Assembly (NCBI RefSeq): GCF_022809715.1
Contig: NZ_CP094459.1
Location: 2,480,001 to 2,544,000, forward strand
DNA from: Burkholderia pyrrocinia
Lineage (GTDB): Bacteria; Pseudomonadota; Gammaproteobacteria; Burkholderiales; Burkholderiaceae
Length of the DNA stretch: 64,000 nucleotides
Reading direction: 5' to 3'
The notes under the pieces are model-generated. The model searched no databases and was not told the origin of the DNA. It saw only the letters and a program-made list of their open reading frames with translations. A program made the position numbers and the translations under genes. Positions 50,669 to 58,705 of the stretch are shown in pieces; position 1 is the first letter of the stretch; the number at the start of each line of letters is the position of its first letter.

Positions 50669-50690
50669 CCGCCGTGCTCTCTCACGGCGG
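50669..50690 (-). promoter_or_regulatory. Hairpin at the 5' end of the ter message
   Basis: CCGCCGTG and CACGGCGG form a perfect 8-bp stem with a 6-nt loop. It would lie within the first 25 nt after the inferred start near 50693, about 70 nt before the telA ATG. There is no T-run, so stability or anti-silencing is more likely than termination. Confidence 0.5.
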
Positions 50691-50699
50691 CAGACGGAC

Positions 50700-50727
50700 A
50701 ATAAATGGCACGGGCGCATCGCGTCAA
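50700..50727 (-). promoter_or_regulatory. Promoter of the ter operon
   Basis: TTGACG (50727-50722) and TTTATT (50705-50700) are 16 bp apart on the minus strand. The -35 matches five of six consensus positions and the -10 four of six. It is the only plausible promoter in the 350-bp gap. The remainder (50728-50949) is AT-richer than average and otherwise featureless to me. Confidence 0.6.
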
Positions 50728-50949
50728 GGGAAGGAATTCTTTCACTTTCCATTCATTTTGTAATGTTGCGTGCGAACGCGATACCCGAACATCGTCGTTC
50801 CTGCCGCCATACGTCCGGACCATGCAAGATCAGCGCGCGCCGAAACTTACATGTCTGATCAATGCGAAAGAAAAATGAAACCGCTGGTTCTGGCGGATTT
50901 CAGACGGTGCACACGCACGCATGACGCGCTCGCGGCAGTCGATCGCGCA

Positions 50950-51366
50950 CTACCGATCCTGTACGCGATGCATGCCCAGCCGAGGCAGGATGAACGGCAC
51001 GGATCGGTCACGAATCTTGAAATCCCATCGCCCGTCGATATCCACGAACGTCGCGCTGAAATGCCGGTCGTCGGCCCACGTGATGTCGTCCAGATGGCAC
51101 GACGCGTACATCGCACCGACCGTGCGCTGCGCGCGCACCTTCAGCGGATCCTTCGACACGAGCGTGAACGTGACGGCTTCCTCGAACGGGCAGTCGTAGT
51201 CGGTGACGAGCAGATATGCGGCCGGCATCTCGAACTGGCGAAGCAGCACGTAGCCGGAAATGGCGAGATCGCAGCGCACGCCATCCACGAGCACATGCGT
51301 GCGTGACGGCCACGATTCGTACGGACCATCATGCGTTTCGAGCGTAAAGCGCTCGACCGGCTTCAT
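50950..51366 (-). CDS. Hypothetical protein, 138 residues
   Basis: I do not recognise this protein. It starts MKPVERFTLETHDGPYESWP and has mostly beta-strand-like alternation (VLVDGVRCDLAISGYVLLRQ, AAYLLVTDYDCPFEEAVTFT) with no signal peptide, membrane helix or catalytic motif. Codon bias and steady third-position GC support a real gene. It lies 45 bp downstream of the LysE exporter gene on the same strand, so it may be its second cistron. Confidence 0.65.
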   Translation of the reverse strand: MKPVERFTLETHDGPYESWPSRTHVLVDGVRCDLAISGYVLLRQFEMPAAYLLVTDYDCPFEEAVTFTLVSKDPLKVRAQRTVGAMYASCHLDDITWADDRHFSATFVDIDGRWDFKIRDRSVPFILPRLGMHRVQDR

Positions 51367-51411
51367 TGCCGCGCCGACTTCAGCGTGCCGCTTTCCCGAT
51401 GCATCGCCGCA

Positions 51412-52041
51412 TCAGTTCGCGGTCTTGCGATACAGCGCGACGTACCCCGCGAGCATCAGCAGCAGCGACCCGCTGACCCGGTTCAGCCACTTCTCCCCGG
51501 CCGCTTTCCATACGCGCACCGAATGCACGCCGAGCAGCGCGTAACCGGTCATCCCGACGACGTCGATCGCGACGATCGTCGCCGCAAGGATCGCGTATTG
51601 CGGCGCGATCGCGTGCGACCGGTCGACGAACTGCGGCAGCAGCGCGGACATGAACAGGTAGTACTTCGGGTTGCTCATCGCAACGAAAAAGCTCTTCAGG
51701 AATGCAGTCCGGCGATCGGGCGTCGGCGGTTCGGGTTCCTGCGCCGCGGTGGAATGACCGCTCGACACCAGCATCCGGATGCCGACATACGCGAGCCAAG
51801 CCGCGCCGAGCAGCTTCATCGTCACGAACGCCGTTTCCGACGCGTCGAGCAGCACGCCAAGGCCGAGCCCGACCAGCGCGACGAGCACGACGTCGGCCGT
51901 GACGGCGCCGAGCATGCCGACCATCGCGTGACGCAATCCGTATCGCGAGCCGTTGCTCATCGCGAGCAACACCGTCGGGCCGGGCGTCGCGACGCCGACG
52001 GACAGGATCAGGGCAAAGGCGAGCAAGGCGGAGAGCGACAT
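51412..52041 (-). CDS. LysE-family amino-acid exporter
   Basis: A 209-residue inner-membrane protein with six predicted helices. The opening LALILSVGVATPGPTVLLAM has the conserved TPGP motif, followed by SRYGLRHAMVGMLGAVTADV and LLGAAWLAYVGIRML, as in the RhtB/LysE family. These proteins export amino acids such as threonine, homoserine lactone, lysine or leucine. The substrate here is not deducible. The gene is divergent from the tRNA-Ser gene. Confidence 0.88.
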   Translation of the reverse strand: MSLSALLAFALILSVGVATPGPTVLLAMSNGSRYGLRHAMVGMLGAVTADVVLVALVGLGLGVLLDASETAFVTMKLLGAAWLAYVGIRMLVSSGHSTAAQEPEPPTPDRRTAFLKSFFVAMSNPKYYLFMSALLPQFVDRSHAIAPQYAILAATIVAIDVVGMTGYALLGVHSVRVWKAAGEKWLNRVSGSLLLMLAGYVALYRKTAN

Positions 52042-52124
52042 GGTGCGGTGTTCCTTCTGAATTCTGACGTACGTACAAGGGAGTGGCGACCCGCCGCCAG
52101 AGTTTGCTATACTCTCGGTCTTCC

Positions 52125-52215
52125 GGAGAGATGGATGAGTGGTTTAAGTCGCACGCCTGGAAAGCGTGTATAGGTTAATCGCCTATCGGGGGTTCGAATC
52201 CCCCTCTCTCCGCCA
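52125..52215 (+). tRNA. tRNA-Ser (anticodon GGA)
   Basis: A class II tRNA with a long variable arm. Acceptor GGAGAGA pairs with TCTCTCC, the anticodon stem CACGC/GCGTG encloses CTGGAAA with anticodon GGA, the variable arm is TATAGGTTAATCGCCTAT, and the T arm is GGGGGTTCGAATCCCCC. The 3' CCA is encoded. TATACT at 52108-52113 is a good -10 for it. Confidence 0.97.
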
Positions 52216-52224
52216 GAATGCCTG

Positions 52225-52260
52225 AAGCCCCTTGATTTCCCGATAAATCAAGGGGCTTTT
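52225..52260 (+). terminator. Terminator after tRNA-Ser
   Basis: AAGCCCCTTGATTT and AAATCAAGGGGCTT form a 14-bp perfect stem around CCCGAT, followed by TTCGTTTT. It also separates the convergent symporter gene. Confidence 0.92.
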
Positions 52261-52305
52261 CGTTTTGGGCGTTTGGGGCGCCGACACCCTCCCCATCCTC
52301 CCGCA

Positions 52306-54321
52306 TCACGGATGCCGAATGTAATCCACCAACGCCCGCGTATATTCATCCGGCCGCCGATCGCACAAACTCACCGCAATCGCCACCGCAAACCCCGCCG
52401 GCACGCCGAACACGCCCGAACTGATCGGCTCGATCCCGAACCACGTGTGCCCCGCGAACCCCGTCAGCTGCGTGAAGTACGGATAGGTCGACACGATGTA
52501 GTACACGCACACCGTGAGCCCCGTCACCATGCCGGCGATCGCGCCGCGCGTCGTCGTGCGCTTCCAGAACACACCGAGCACGAGCACCGGAAAGAAGCTC
52601 GATGCCGCCAGCGAGAACGCCGCGCCGACGAGAAACAGGATCTTCCCGGTATTGAGCGACGCGACATACGACGCGAACAGCGCGACACCGAGCAGCAGCA
52701 CCTTCGAGATCGTCACGCGCCGCTGGCTCGACGCGTCCGGCGCGACCATGCAGTAATAGACGTCGTGCGACAGCGCGTTCGCGATCGTCAGCAGCAGCCC
52801 GTCCGCGGTCGACAGCGCCGCGGCAAGCGCGCCGGCCGCGATCAGCCCCGACACGACATACGGCAGCCCCGCGATCTCCGGCGCGGCGAGCACGACCATG
52901 TCCGGCTGCATCTGGATTTCCGACCAGTGCACGATGCCGTCGCGAATCACCTCGACGACGCTGATCAGGTCGGGTTCGAAGTGATGCCATTGCGTGACCC
53001 ACGCGGGCAATTCGGCGAACGGCCGCCCGACGAGGTTCGCCAGGATCTCGTACTTGATCAGCACCGCGAGCACCGGCACGCTCAGGTAGAACAGCGCGAT
53101 GAAGAACAGCGTCCAGCCGACCGAGCGCCGCGCCGACGCAACCGACGTGGTCGTGTTGTAGCGCGTCAGGATATGCGGCAGGCTCGCGGTGCCGAGCGAC
53201 AGGCACAGCAGCAGCGCGAGGAAATTCCGCTCGCGCGGCTTGCGTTCGTCGTCGCTCGCGGCGGGAAACGGCTCGTGCATCGGCACGGGTGGCTCGGCAC
53301 GGGCCAGCAGATCGTCGCGCGCCTGCGTCCACGCGACGCGTGCCGCCGCCGGATCGCGCGGGAAGTCGGCCAGCTCGCGCTCGCGCTGGCTGATCTCGCG
53401 CAGCGGCCCGTTGTGGCGTCGCAAGTCGGCGAGCTGGTCGGCGAGATGCCTGCGCGCGTCCGCATAGGACGCGGGCAACCGGTCGAGCCGCGTCTGGATA
53501 TCCGCGGCTTGCCGACGGTACGCGTCGCGCACCTGCTGCTCGTCGGCCGCATCGCGCACCTGCGCCTCGCGCGCCGCGACGCGCTCCATCAGCTTGCCGT
53601 AATTGAACTGCGGCACGGGGCCGAGCCCGTTCTTCATCGCGATCAGCGACACCGGAATCAGGATCGCGCTGATCAGGATGATGTACTGCGCGACCTGCGT
53701 CCACGTGACCGCGCGCATCCCGCCGAGAAACGAGCACACGAGAATGCCCGCGAGCCCGCAGAAGATCCCGATCGCGAAATCGACGCCGATGAAGCGCGTC
53801 GCGATCAAGCCGATCCCCTGGATCTGCGCGACCAGATACACGAACGAACACAGGATCGCCGCGCCGGCCGCCAGCGCGCGCACGGCCGTGCTCGAGAAGC
53901 GCGTGCCGAGAAAATCGGGAATCGTGTAGCGCGCGAGCTTGCGCACATAAGGCGCGAGCAGGAACGCGACGAGGCAGAACCCGCCCGTCCAGCCCATCAC
54001 GTACGCCAGCGCGTCGTAGCCGGTTGAGTACAGCGATCCGGCCAGGCCGATGAACGACGCGGCCGACAGCCAGTCGGCCGCCGTCGCCATCCCGTTGAAC
54101 GCGGACGGCACGCGCCGCCCGGCCACGTAGTACTCGACGAGATCGGACGTGCGCGACAGCAGCCCGATCACCGCATACACGGCGATCGGCACGAACAGGA
54201 ACACGTAGCCGATCCAGACACCGGAGCCGGTTGCGCGCTCGATCCGCCACATCAGCAGCACGAACCCGAGAAAACCGAGCGTGTAGAGCGCGCATGCGCG
54301 TATCAGTCGATGCGTCAGCAT
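52306..54321 (-). CDS. Sodium:solute symporter (acetate/monocarboxylate type) with a large insert
   Basis: A 671-residue SSS-family transporter. SRTSDLVEYYVAGRRVPSAF, AADWLSAASFIGLAG, and YTIPDFLGTRFSSTAVRAL match the ActP/VC_2705-like branch, and SLGTASLPHILTRYNTTTS is the conserved central helix. Residues about 244-364 are a charged, helical, Arg/Asp/Ala-rich insert (for example DEQQVRDAYRRQAADIQTRL) that is absent from typical members of about 550 residues. It follows the DUF4212 gene by 3 bp, the usual small partner of this transporter. Nearness to acs suggests acetate or another short acid. Confidence 0.87.
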   Translation of the reverse strand: MLTHRLIRACALYTLGFLGFVLLMWRIERATGSGVWIGYVFLFVPIAVYAVIGLLSRTSDLVEYYVAGRRVPSAFNGMATAADWLSAASFIGLAGSLYSTGYDALAYVMGWTGGFCLVAFLLAPYVRKLARYTIPDFLGTRFSSTAVRALAAGAAILCSFVYLVAQIQGIGLIATRFIGVDFAIGIFCGLAGILVCSFLGGMRAVTWTQVAQYIILISAILIPVSLIAMKNGLGPVPQFNYGKLMERVAAREAQVRDAADEQQVRDAYRRQAADIQTRLDRLPASYADARRHLADQLADLRRHNGPLREISQRERELADFPRDPAAARVAWTQARDDLLARAEPPVPMHEPFPAASDDERKPRERNFLALLLCLSLGTASLPHILTRYNTTTSVASARRSVGWTLFFIALFYLSVPVLAVLIKYEILANLVGRPFAELPAWVTQWHHFEPDLISVVEVIRDGIVHWSEIQMQPDMVVLAAPEIAGLPYVVSGLIAAGALAAALSTADGLLLTIANALSHDVYYCMVAPDASSQRRVTISKVLLLGVALFASYVASLNTGKILFLVGAAFSLAASSFFPVLVLGVFWKRTTTRGAIAGMVTGLTVCVYYIVSTYPYFTQLTGFAGHTWFGIEPISSGVFGVPAGFAVAIAVSLCDRRPDEYTRALVDYIRHP

Positions 54322-54324
54322 GAA

Positions 54325-54669
54325 TCAGCGCCCGCCGTGCGCATTGCCGGTGCGCGCCGCATGGTCGTCGTACGCGCGGCGCAGCGTGCGGTCCGCGCGT
54401 TGCATCAGCCCTATGTAGACGACGATCAGCACGAGATACACGAGAATCGCACCCTGCGCGCCGACATAGAACGGCAGGCTGAAGCCGGCGAACCGGACCC
54501 CGGCGAGCGCGGGCCCGAAGAACGGCACGATGAACGACACCGAGAAACCGATCGCCATCAGCACCGCGATCAACGCGACGTTGAAGCGCCAGTAGCGCGC
54601 GTGGGCACGCGCGAGCGGCTCGGGAACGGGCGGCGGCGCGACAGGCGCCGGACGGGTCGGAACGGTCAT
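54325..54669 (-). CDS. DUF4212 small subunit of the sodium:solute symporter
   Basis: A 114-residue membrane protein with two helices (WRFNVALIAVLMAIGFSVSF, then GAQGAILVYLVLIVVYIGLM), matching the DUF4212 'solute symporter small subunit' pattern. A proline-rich N-terminus of about 20 residues precedes the first helix. The start is either ATG 54669 or a TTG at 54684; neither has a clear ribosome site because the acs terminator lies directly upstream. It always sits beside the large symporter subunit, here 3 bp ahead of it. Confidence 0.85.
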   Translation of the reverse strand: MTVPTRPAPVAPPPVPEPLARAHARYWRFNVALIAVLMAIGFSVSFIVPFFGPALAGVRFAGFSLPFYVGAQGAILVYLVLIVVYIGLMQRADRTLRRAYDDHAARTGNAHGGR

Positions 54670-54682
54670 GCCGTTGTTTAGC

Positions 54683-54725
54683 AAAAAGCCCCTGCGCGGA
54701 CAATCGGGATTGCCGCGCAGGGGCT
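54683..54725 (-). terminator. Terminator of acs, immediately before the symporter genes
   Basis: AGCCCCTGCGCGG and CCGCGCAGGGGCT form a 13-bp perfect stem around 13 nt, followed on the minus strand by TTTTTGC. It ends only 14 bp before the ATG of the DUF4212 gene. Confidence 0.85.
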
Positions 54726-54754
54726 CATGCGCGCGTGGCGCACGACAGGTGAGA

Positions 54755-56737
54755 TCAGCGCACTTCGGCGAGCTGATCGAGGATGGCCGGGTTCTCGAGC
54801 GTGGACGTGTCCTGCGTGATCGCCTCGCCCTTCGCGAGCGAGCGCAGCAGGCGCCGCATGATCTTGCCCGAGCGTGTCTTCGGCAGGTTGTCGCCGAAGC
54901 GGATGTCCTTCGGCTTCGCGATCGGTCCGATCTGCTTGCCGACCCAGTCGCGCAGCGTCTTCGCGAGCGCCGCGGCTTCCTCGCCTTCCGGACGCGAACG
55001 CTTCAGCACCACGAATGCAACGACCGCCTCGCCCGTCGTATCGTCCGGCCGGCCGACCACGGCCGCCTCGGCAACGAGCTCGTGCGACACCAGCGCCGAC
55101 TCGATCTCCATCGTGCCGAGCCGGTGGCCCGACACGTTCAGCACGTCGTCGATCCGGCCCATGATCGTGAAGTAGCCGGTGTCCTTGTCGCGCACCGTGC
55201 CGTCGCCGGCCAGATAGAGCGTGCCACCGAGCTCCTCGGGGTAATAACTCTTCTTGAAACGCTCCGGGTCGCCCCAGATCGTGCGGATCATCGCCGGCCA
55301 CGGGCGCTTGACGACGAGGATGCCGCCTTGCCCGTTCGGCACGTCCTGGCCCGTCTCGTCGACGACGGCCGCCATGATGCCCGGCAGCGGCAGCGTGCAC
55401 GAACCGGGCACCGTCGGCGTCGCGCCCGGCAGCGGCGTGATCATGTGGCCGCCCGTCTCGGTCTGCCACCACGTATCGACGATCGGGCAGCGCTCCTGGC
55501 CGACGTGCTTGTGGTACCACATCCACGCTTCGGGGTTGATCGGCTCGCCGACCGTGCCGATGATGCGCAGGCTCGACAGGTCATAGCTTTTCGGGTGCAC
55601 CTTGTCGTCGGCGTCGGCCGCCTTGATCAGCGAGCGGATCGCGGTCGGCGCGGTGTAGAACACGCTGACCCTGTGATCGCCGATCATCTTCCAGAAGCGC
55701 CCGGCGTCCGGATAGGTCGGCACGCCTTCGAACACGACCTGCGTGCCGCCGCACGCGAGCGGGCCGTACGTGATGTACGTGTGGCCAGTCACCCAGCCGA
55801 TGTCGGCCGTGCACCAGAACACGTCGGTCGGCTTCCAGTCGAAGGTCCACTTCATCGTCTGCGCGGCCCACAGCAGGTAGCCGCCGGTGCTGTGCTGCAC
55901 GCCCTTCGGCTTGCCGGTCGAGCCCGACGTATACAGGATGAACAGCGGATGCTCGGCGCCGACCCATTCCGGCTCGCAGCGGTCGGCTTCGCCGTCCACG
56001 ATCTCATGCATCCACAGGTCGCGGCCCGCATGCCAGTCGATCTTGCCGCCGGTGCGGCGATAGACGATCACGCTCTTCACCGCTTCGCAGCCGCCCATCG
56101 CGATCGCTTCATCGGCGATGCTCTTGAGCGGCAGCGTCTTGCCGCCGCGCGCCTGCTCGTCGGCGGTGATGAGCGCGACCGCGCCGACGTCGACGAGCCG
56201 TTCGTTCAGCGATTTCGCGGAGAAGCCGCCGAACACGACCGAGTGCGTCGCGCCGATGCGCGCGCAGGCCTGCATCGCGACGATGCCTTCGATCGACATC
56301 GGGATATAGATGACGACACGGTCGCCCTTGCCGATCCCGCGTTTCTTCAGCGCGTTCGCGAAGCGCGACACGCGTGCCAGCAGATCGGCATAGGTGACGC
56401 GCGTGACGGTGCCGTCGTCGGCCTCGAAGATCACCGCGACGCGCTCGCCGTTGCCGGCTTCGACGTGGCGGTCGAGGCAGTTGTACGACGCGTTCAGCTC
56501 ACCGTCGTCGAACCATTTGTAGAACGGCGCGTTTCTCTCGTCGAGCACGTTCGTGAACGGCTTGTGCCACGCGAGGCCCTCGCGCGCGAGACGCGCCCAG
56601 AAGCCTTCGTAATCGCGCTCGGCCTCGGCGACGAGCGCGCGATAGGCCGGCATGCCGGAAATGGCCGCCGCCTGCTCGAGCGCCGCGGGCGGCGCAAACT
56701 GGCGGGTTTCGTGAAGAACCGATTCAATCGTGGACAT
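54755..56737 (-). CDS. acs: Acetyl-CoA synthetase
   Basis: A 660-residue adenylate-forming enzyme that activates acetate with ATP and CoA. The core motifs [40 protein letters not shown] and the C-terminal [17 protein letters not shown] with the lysine whose acetylation switches the enzyme off are intact. The N-terminal ACAS domain ([20 protein letters not shown]) is complete. The start at 56737 is chosen from family length and an AAGGGG upstream; the open frame goes to 56917. It is divergent from a DMT transporter and upstream of the symporter genes. Confidence 0.96.
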   Translation of the reverse strand: MSTIESVLHETRQFAPPAALEQAAAISGMPAYRALVAEAERDYEGFWARLAREGLAWHKPFTNVLDERNAPFYKWFDDGELNASYNCLDRHVEAGNGERVAVIFEADDGTVTRVTYADLLARVSRFANALKKRGIGKGDRVVIYIPMSIEGIVAMQACARIGATHSVVFGGFSAKSLNERLVDVGAVALITADEQARGGKTLPLKSIADEAIAMGGCEAVKSVIVYRRTGGKIDWHAGRDLWMHEIVDGEADRCEPEWVGAEHPLFILYTSGSTGKPKGVQHSTGGYLLWAAQTMKWTFDWKPTDVFWCTADIGWVTGHTYITYGPLACGGTQVVFEGVPTYPDAGRFWKMIGDHRVSVFYTAPTAIRSLIKAADADDKVHPKSYDLSSLRIIGTVGEPINPEAWMWYHKHVGQERCPIVDTWWQTETGGHMITPLPGATPTVPGSCTLPLPGIMAAVVDETGQDVPNGQGGILVVKRPWPAMIRTIWGDPERFKKSYYPEELGGTLYLAGDGTVRDKDTGYFTIMGRIDDVLNVSGHRLGTMEIESALVSHELVAEAAVVGRPDDTTGEAVVAFVVLKRSRPEGEEAAALAKTLRDWVGKQIGPIAKPKDIRFGDNLPKTRSGKIMRRLLRSLAKGEAITQDTSTLENPAILDQLAEVR

Positions 56738-57039
56738 CGACAACCCCTTGGTGAACATGAATCCTCTGCATGGCGGCGCGATCGTGCGCGCCGCGCGTCT
56801 TGGCCGGCGCATCCGCGCCGCTGTCTCCCACCACCCGCACGCGACCGCGAAGGCTACGCGCGATGCTGCACCGCACCACGTCACACGACGATGAACGTGC
56901 GGCGCGGCAATTTCCACGATAAGCGCTCCAACTTACCCGTCACTTACGCGGCATGGCCGTTTCGCACGCCGGGCGGCGCTTTGCGCCGTAACGACCGCGA
57001 CCCTACAATCCTAACTGAACTCGCCCCCCGGATTCCAGC
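56738..57039. other. Divergent control region between acs and the DMT transporter
   Basis: A 302-bp gap. The plus-strand promoter of the DMT gene lies at 56981-57009. For acs I see no good sigma-70 or sigma-54 promoter; a promoter near 56900-56950, where AT content rises, is likely. Confidence 0.35.
56981..57009 (+). promoter_or_regulatory. Promoter of the DMT transporter gene
   Basis: TTGCGC (56981-56986) and TACAAT (57004-57009) are 17 bp apart, matching the sigma-70 consensus at four and five positions. Transcription would start near 57016, about 24 nt before the TTG start. Confidence 0.65.
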
Positions 57040-57948
57040 TTGAATCGCTACGCCCTCTTCCTCATCCTGTCGATGCTGTTCGTCGGCAGCAACGTCGGTA
57101 TCGGTAAATCCATCGTTGCATTCGTCCCCGTCGCCATCCTCGCCACGCTGCGCTTCGTGATCGCAATCGCCGTGCTGTGGCCGCTGTTCAGCCCCGTGAA
57201 GATGCGCGCGGTCAAGCGCGGCGAGTGGCTGAACCTGTTCCTGCAGGCGTTCTTCGGCACCTTCATGTTTACGCTGCTGATGCTCAACGGCGTGCAGCGC
57301 ACGAGCGCGGTGGCGGCCGGCGTCATCACGAGCACGATCCCGGCGATCGTCGCACTGTTCGCATGGCTGATCCTGCGCGAGAAACCGAACGGCCGTGCGC
57401 TCGTGTCGATCGCGCTCGCGATCGCCGGCGTCGTGACGATCAACCTCGCCAACGGCAGCGCGGCCGCGCACGGCGCCCACGGCGACGCATCCGGCTCGCT
57501 GACCGGCAACCTGCTGATCCTCGGCGCGGTGTGCTGCGAATCGATCTACGTGATCCTGTCGCGCCGGCTCACGCAGACGCTCGCACCGATCGACATCTGT
57601 GCGTACACGCACCTGTTCGGCCTGTTCCTGATGCTGCCGCTCGGCGCGACGGCGCTGTGGCACTTCGATTACGCGAGCGTGCCCACCGGCACGTGGGCGC
57701 TCGTCGTCTGGTATGGCCTGTCGGCCAGCATCTTCTCGTTCTGGTTGTGGATGAAAGGCATCCGGCACGTGCCGGGCAGCCTCGCCGGCGTGTTCAGCGC
57801 GGTGCTGCCGATCGCCGCGGCCGCGTACGGAATCGCATTCCTCGGCGAGCGCCCGACGCTCGCGCACGGCATCGCGCTCGCGTGCGTCGTCGCCGGCATC
57901 GTGCTCGCGAGCCTGCGCGTGAAACGCGTGCCGGCGGCCGCATCCTGA
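57040..57948 (+). CDS. DMT-superfamily (EamA) transporter
   Basis: A 302-residue membrane protein with ten helices in two EamA repeats (ILSMLFVGSNVGIGKSIVAF in the first; NLLILGAVCCESIYVILSRR in the second). Family members export amino acids, nucleobases or other metabolites. The start is TTG 57040, which gives the full first helix; the next ATG at 57073 would remove part of it. It has no operon partner and is divergent from acs. Confidence 0.85.
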   Translation: MNRYALFLILSMLFVGSNVGIGKSIVAFVPVAILATLRFVIAIAVLWPLFSPVKMRAVKRGEWLNLFLQAFFGTFMFTLLMLNGVQRTSAVAAGVITSTIPAIVALFAWLILREKPNGRALVSIALAIAGVVTINLANGSAAAHGAHGDASGSLTGNLLILGAVCCESIYVILSRRLTQTLAPIDICAYTHLFGLFLMLPLGATALWHFDYASVPTGTWALVVWYGLSASIFSFWLWMKGIRHVPGSLAGVFSAVLPIAAAAYGIAFLGERPTLAHGIALACVVAGIVLASLRVKRVPAAAS

Positions 57949-58061
57949 TCGGTCCCCGCCAGTGCCGGCGCGTCGCTGCAGTCGCGCCGGCCGACGCGTT
58001 ACAATAGCGCGCCTTTTCAAGATTACCCCCGATACCTGCGCACCGCGCCCGCACCGCCATC

Positions 58062-58670
58062 ATGTCCGCCCCGCATTCGCCCGGCCGCCCCGCCCGTCGC
58101 CCGCTTCGCCCGCTTCCCGCGCTGATTTTCATGAGCCGCTGGCTCCAGGTTCCGCTTTACCTGGGCCTGATCGTCGCGCAGGCCGTCTACGTGTTCCTGT
58201 TCCTGAAGGAAGTCTGGCACCTGCTGTCGCATGCAGCCGGCCTCGACGAAGTCAGCGTGATGCTCGCGGTGCTCGGCCTGATCGACGTGGTGATGATCTC
58301 GAACCTGCTGATCATGGTGATCGTCGGCGGTTACGAAACGTTCGTATCGCGCCTCGGCATCGAAGGCCACCCCGACGAGCCCGAATGGCTCGACCACGTG
58401 AACGCGGGCGTGCTGAAGGTCAAGCTGTCGATGGCGCTGATCAGCATTTCGTCGATCCACCTGCTGAAGACCTTCATCAACCCCGACCAGCACACGACGC
58501 ACGCGATCATGTGGCAGGTGATCATCCACGTGTCGTTCCTCGTGTCGGCGCTCGTGATGGCGTGGGTCGACCGCCTGACGACCCACACGCACCCGGCCCA
58601 TTTCCACGAGACGCATGCGCCCGCCGCGGCCGCGTCCCGCCAGCCGGTCGAAGCAGCCGTCAACGCATAA
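58062..58670 (+). CDS. UPF0114 (YqhA) family membrane protein
   Basis: A 202-residue membrane protein. After a Pro/Arg-rich lead of about 25 residues come helices with SRWLQVPLYLGLIVAQAVYV, VLGLIDVVMISNLLIMVIVG and the conserved GYETFVSRLGIEGHPDEPEW, then KLSMALISISSIHLLKTFIN, which identify YqhA. The function is unknown. A -10-like TACAAT lies at 58000-58005. An internal start at 58132 (MSRWLQV) is an alternative. The fumarase gene follows 35 bp downstream on the same strand. Confidence 0.87.
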   Translation: MSAPHSPGRPARRPLRPLPALIFMSRWLQVPLYLGLIVAQAVYVFLFLKEVWHLLSHAAGLDEVSVMLAVLGLIDVVMISNLLIMVIVGGYETFVSRLGIEGHPDEPEWLDHVNAGVLKVKLSMALISISSIHLLKTFINPDQHTTHAIMWQVIIHVSFLVSALVMAWVDRLTTHTHPAHFHETHAPAAAASRQPVEAAVNA

Positions 58671-58705
58671 AACGTATTCCCCACTGTCCTCACAGAGTCT
58701 CAGCC

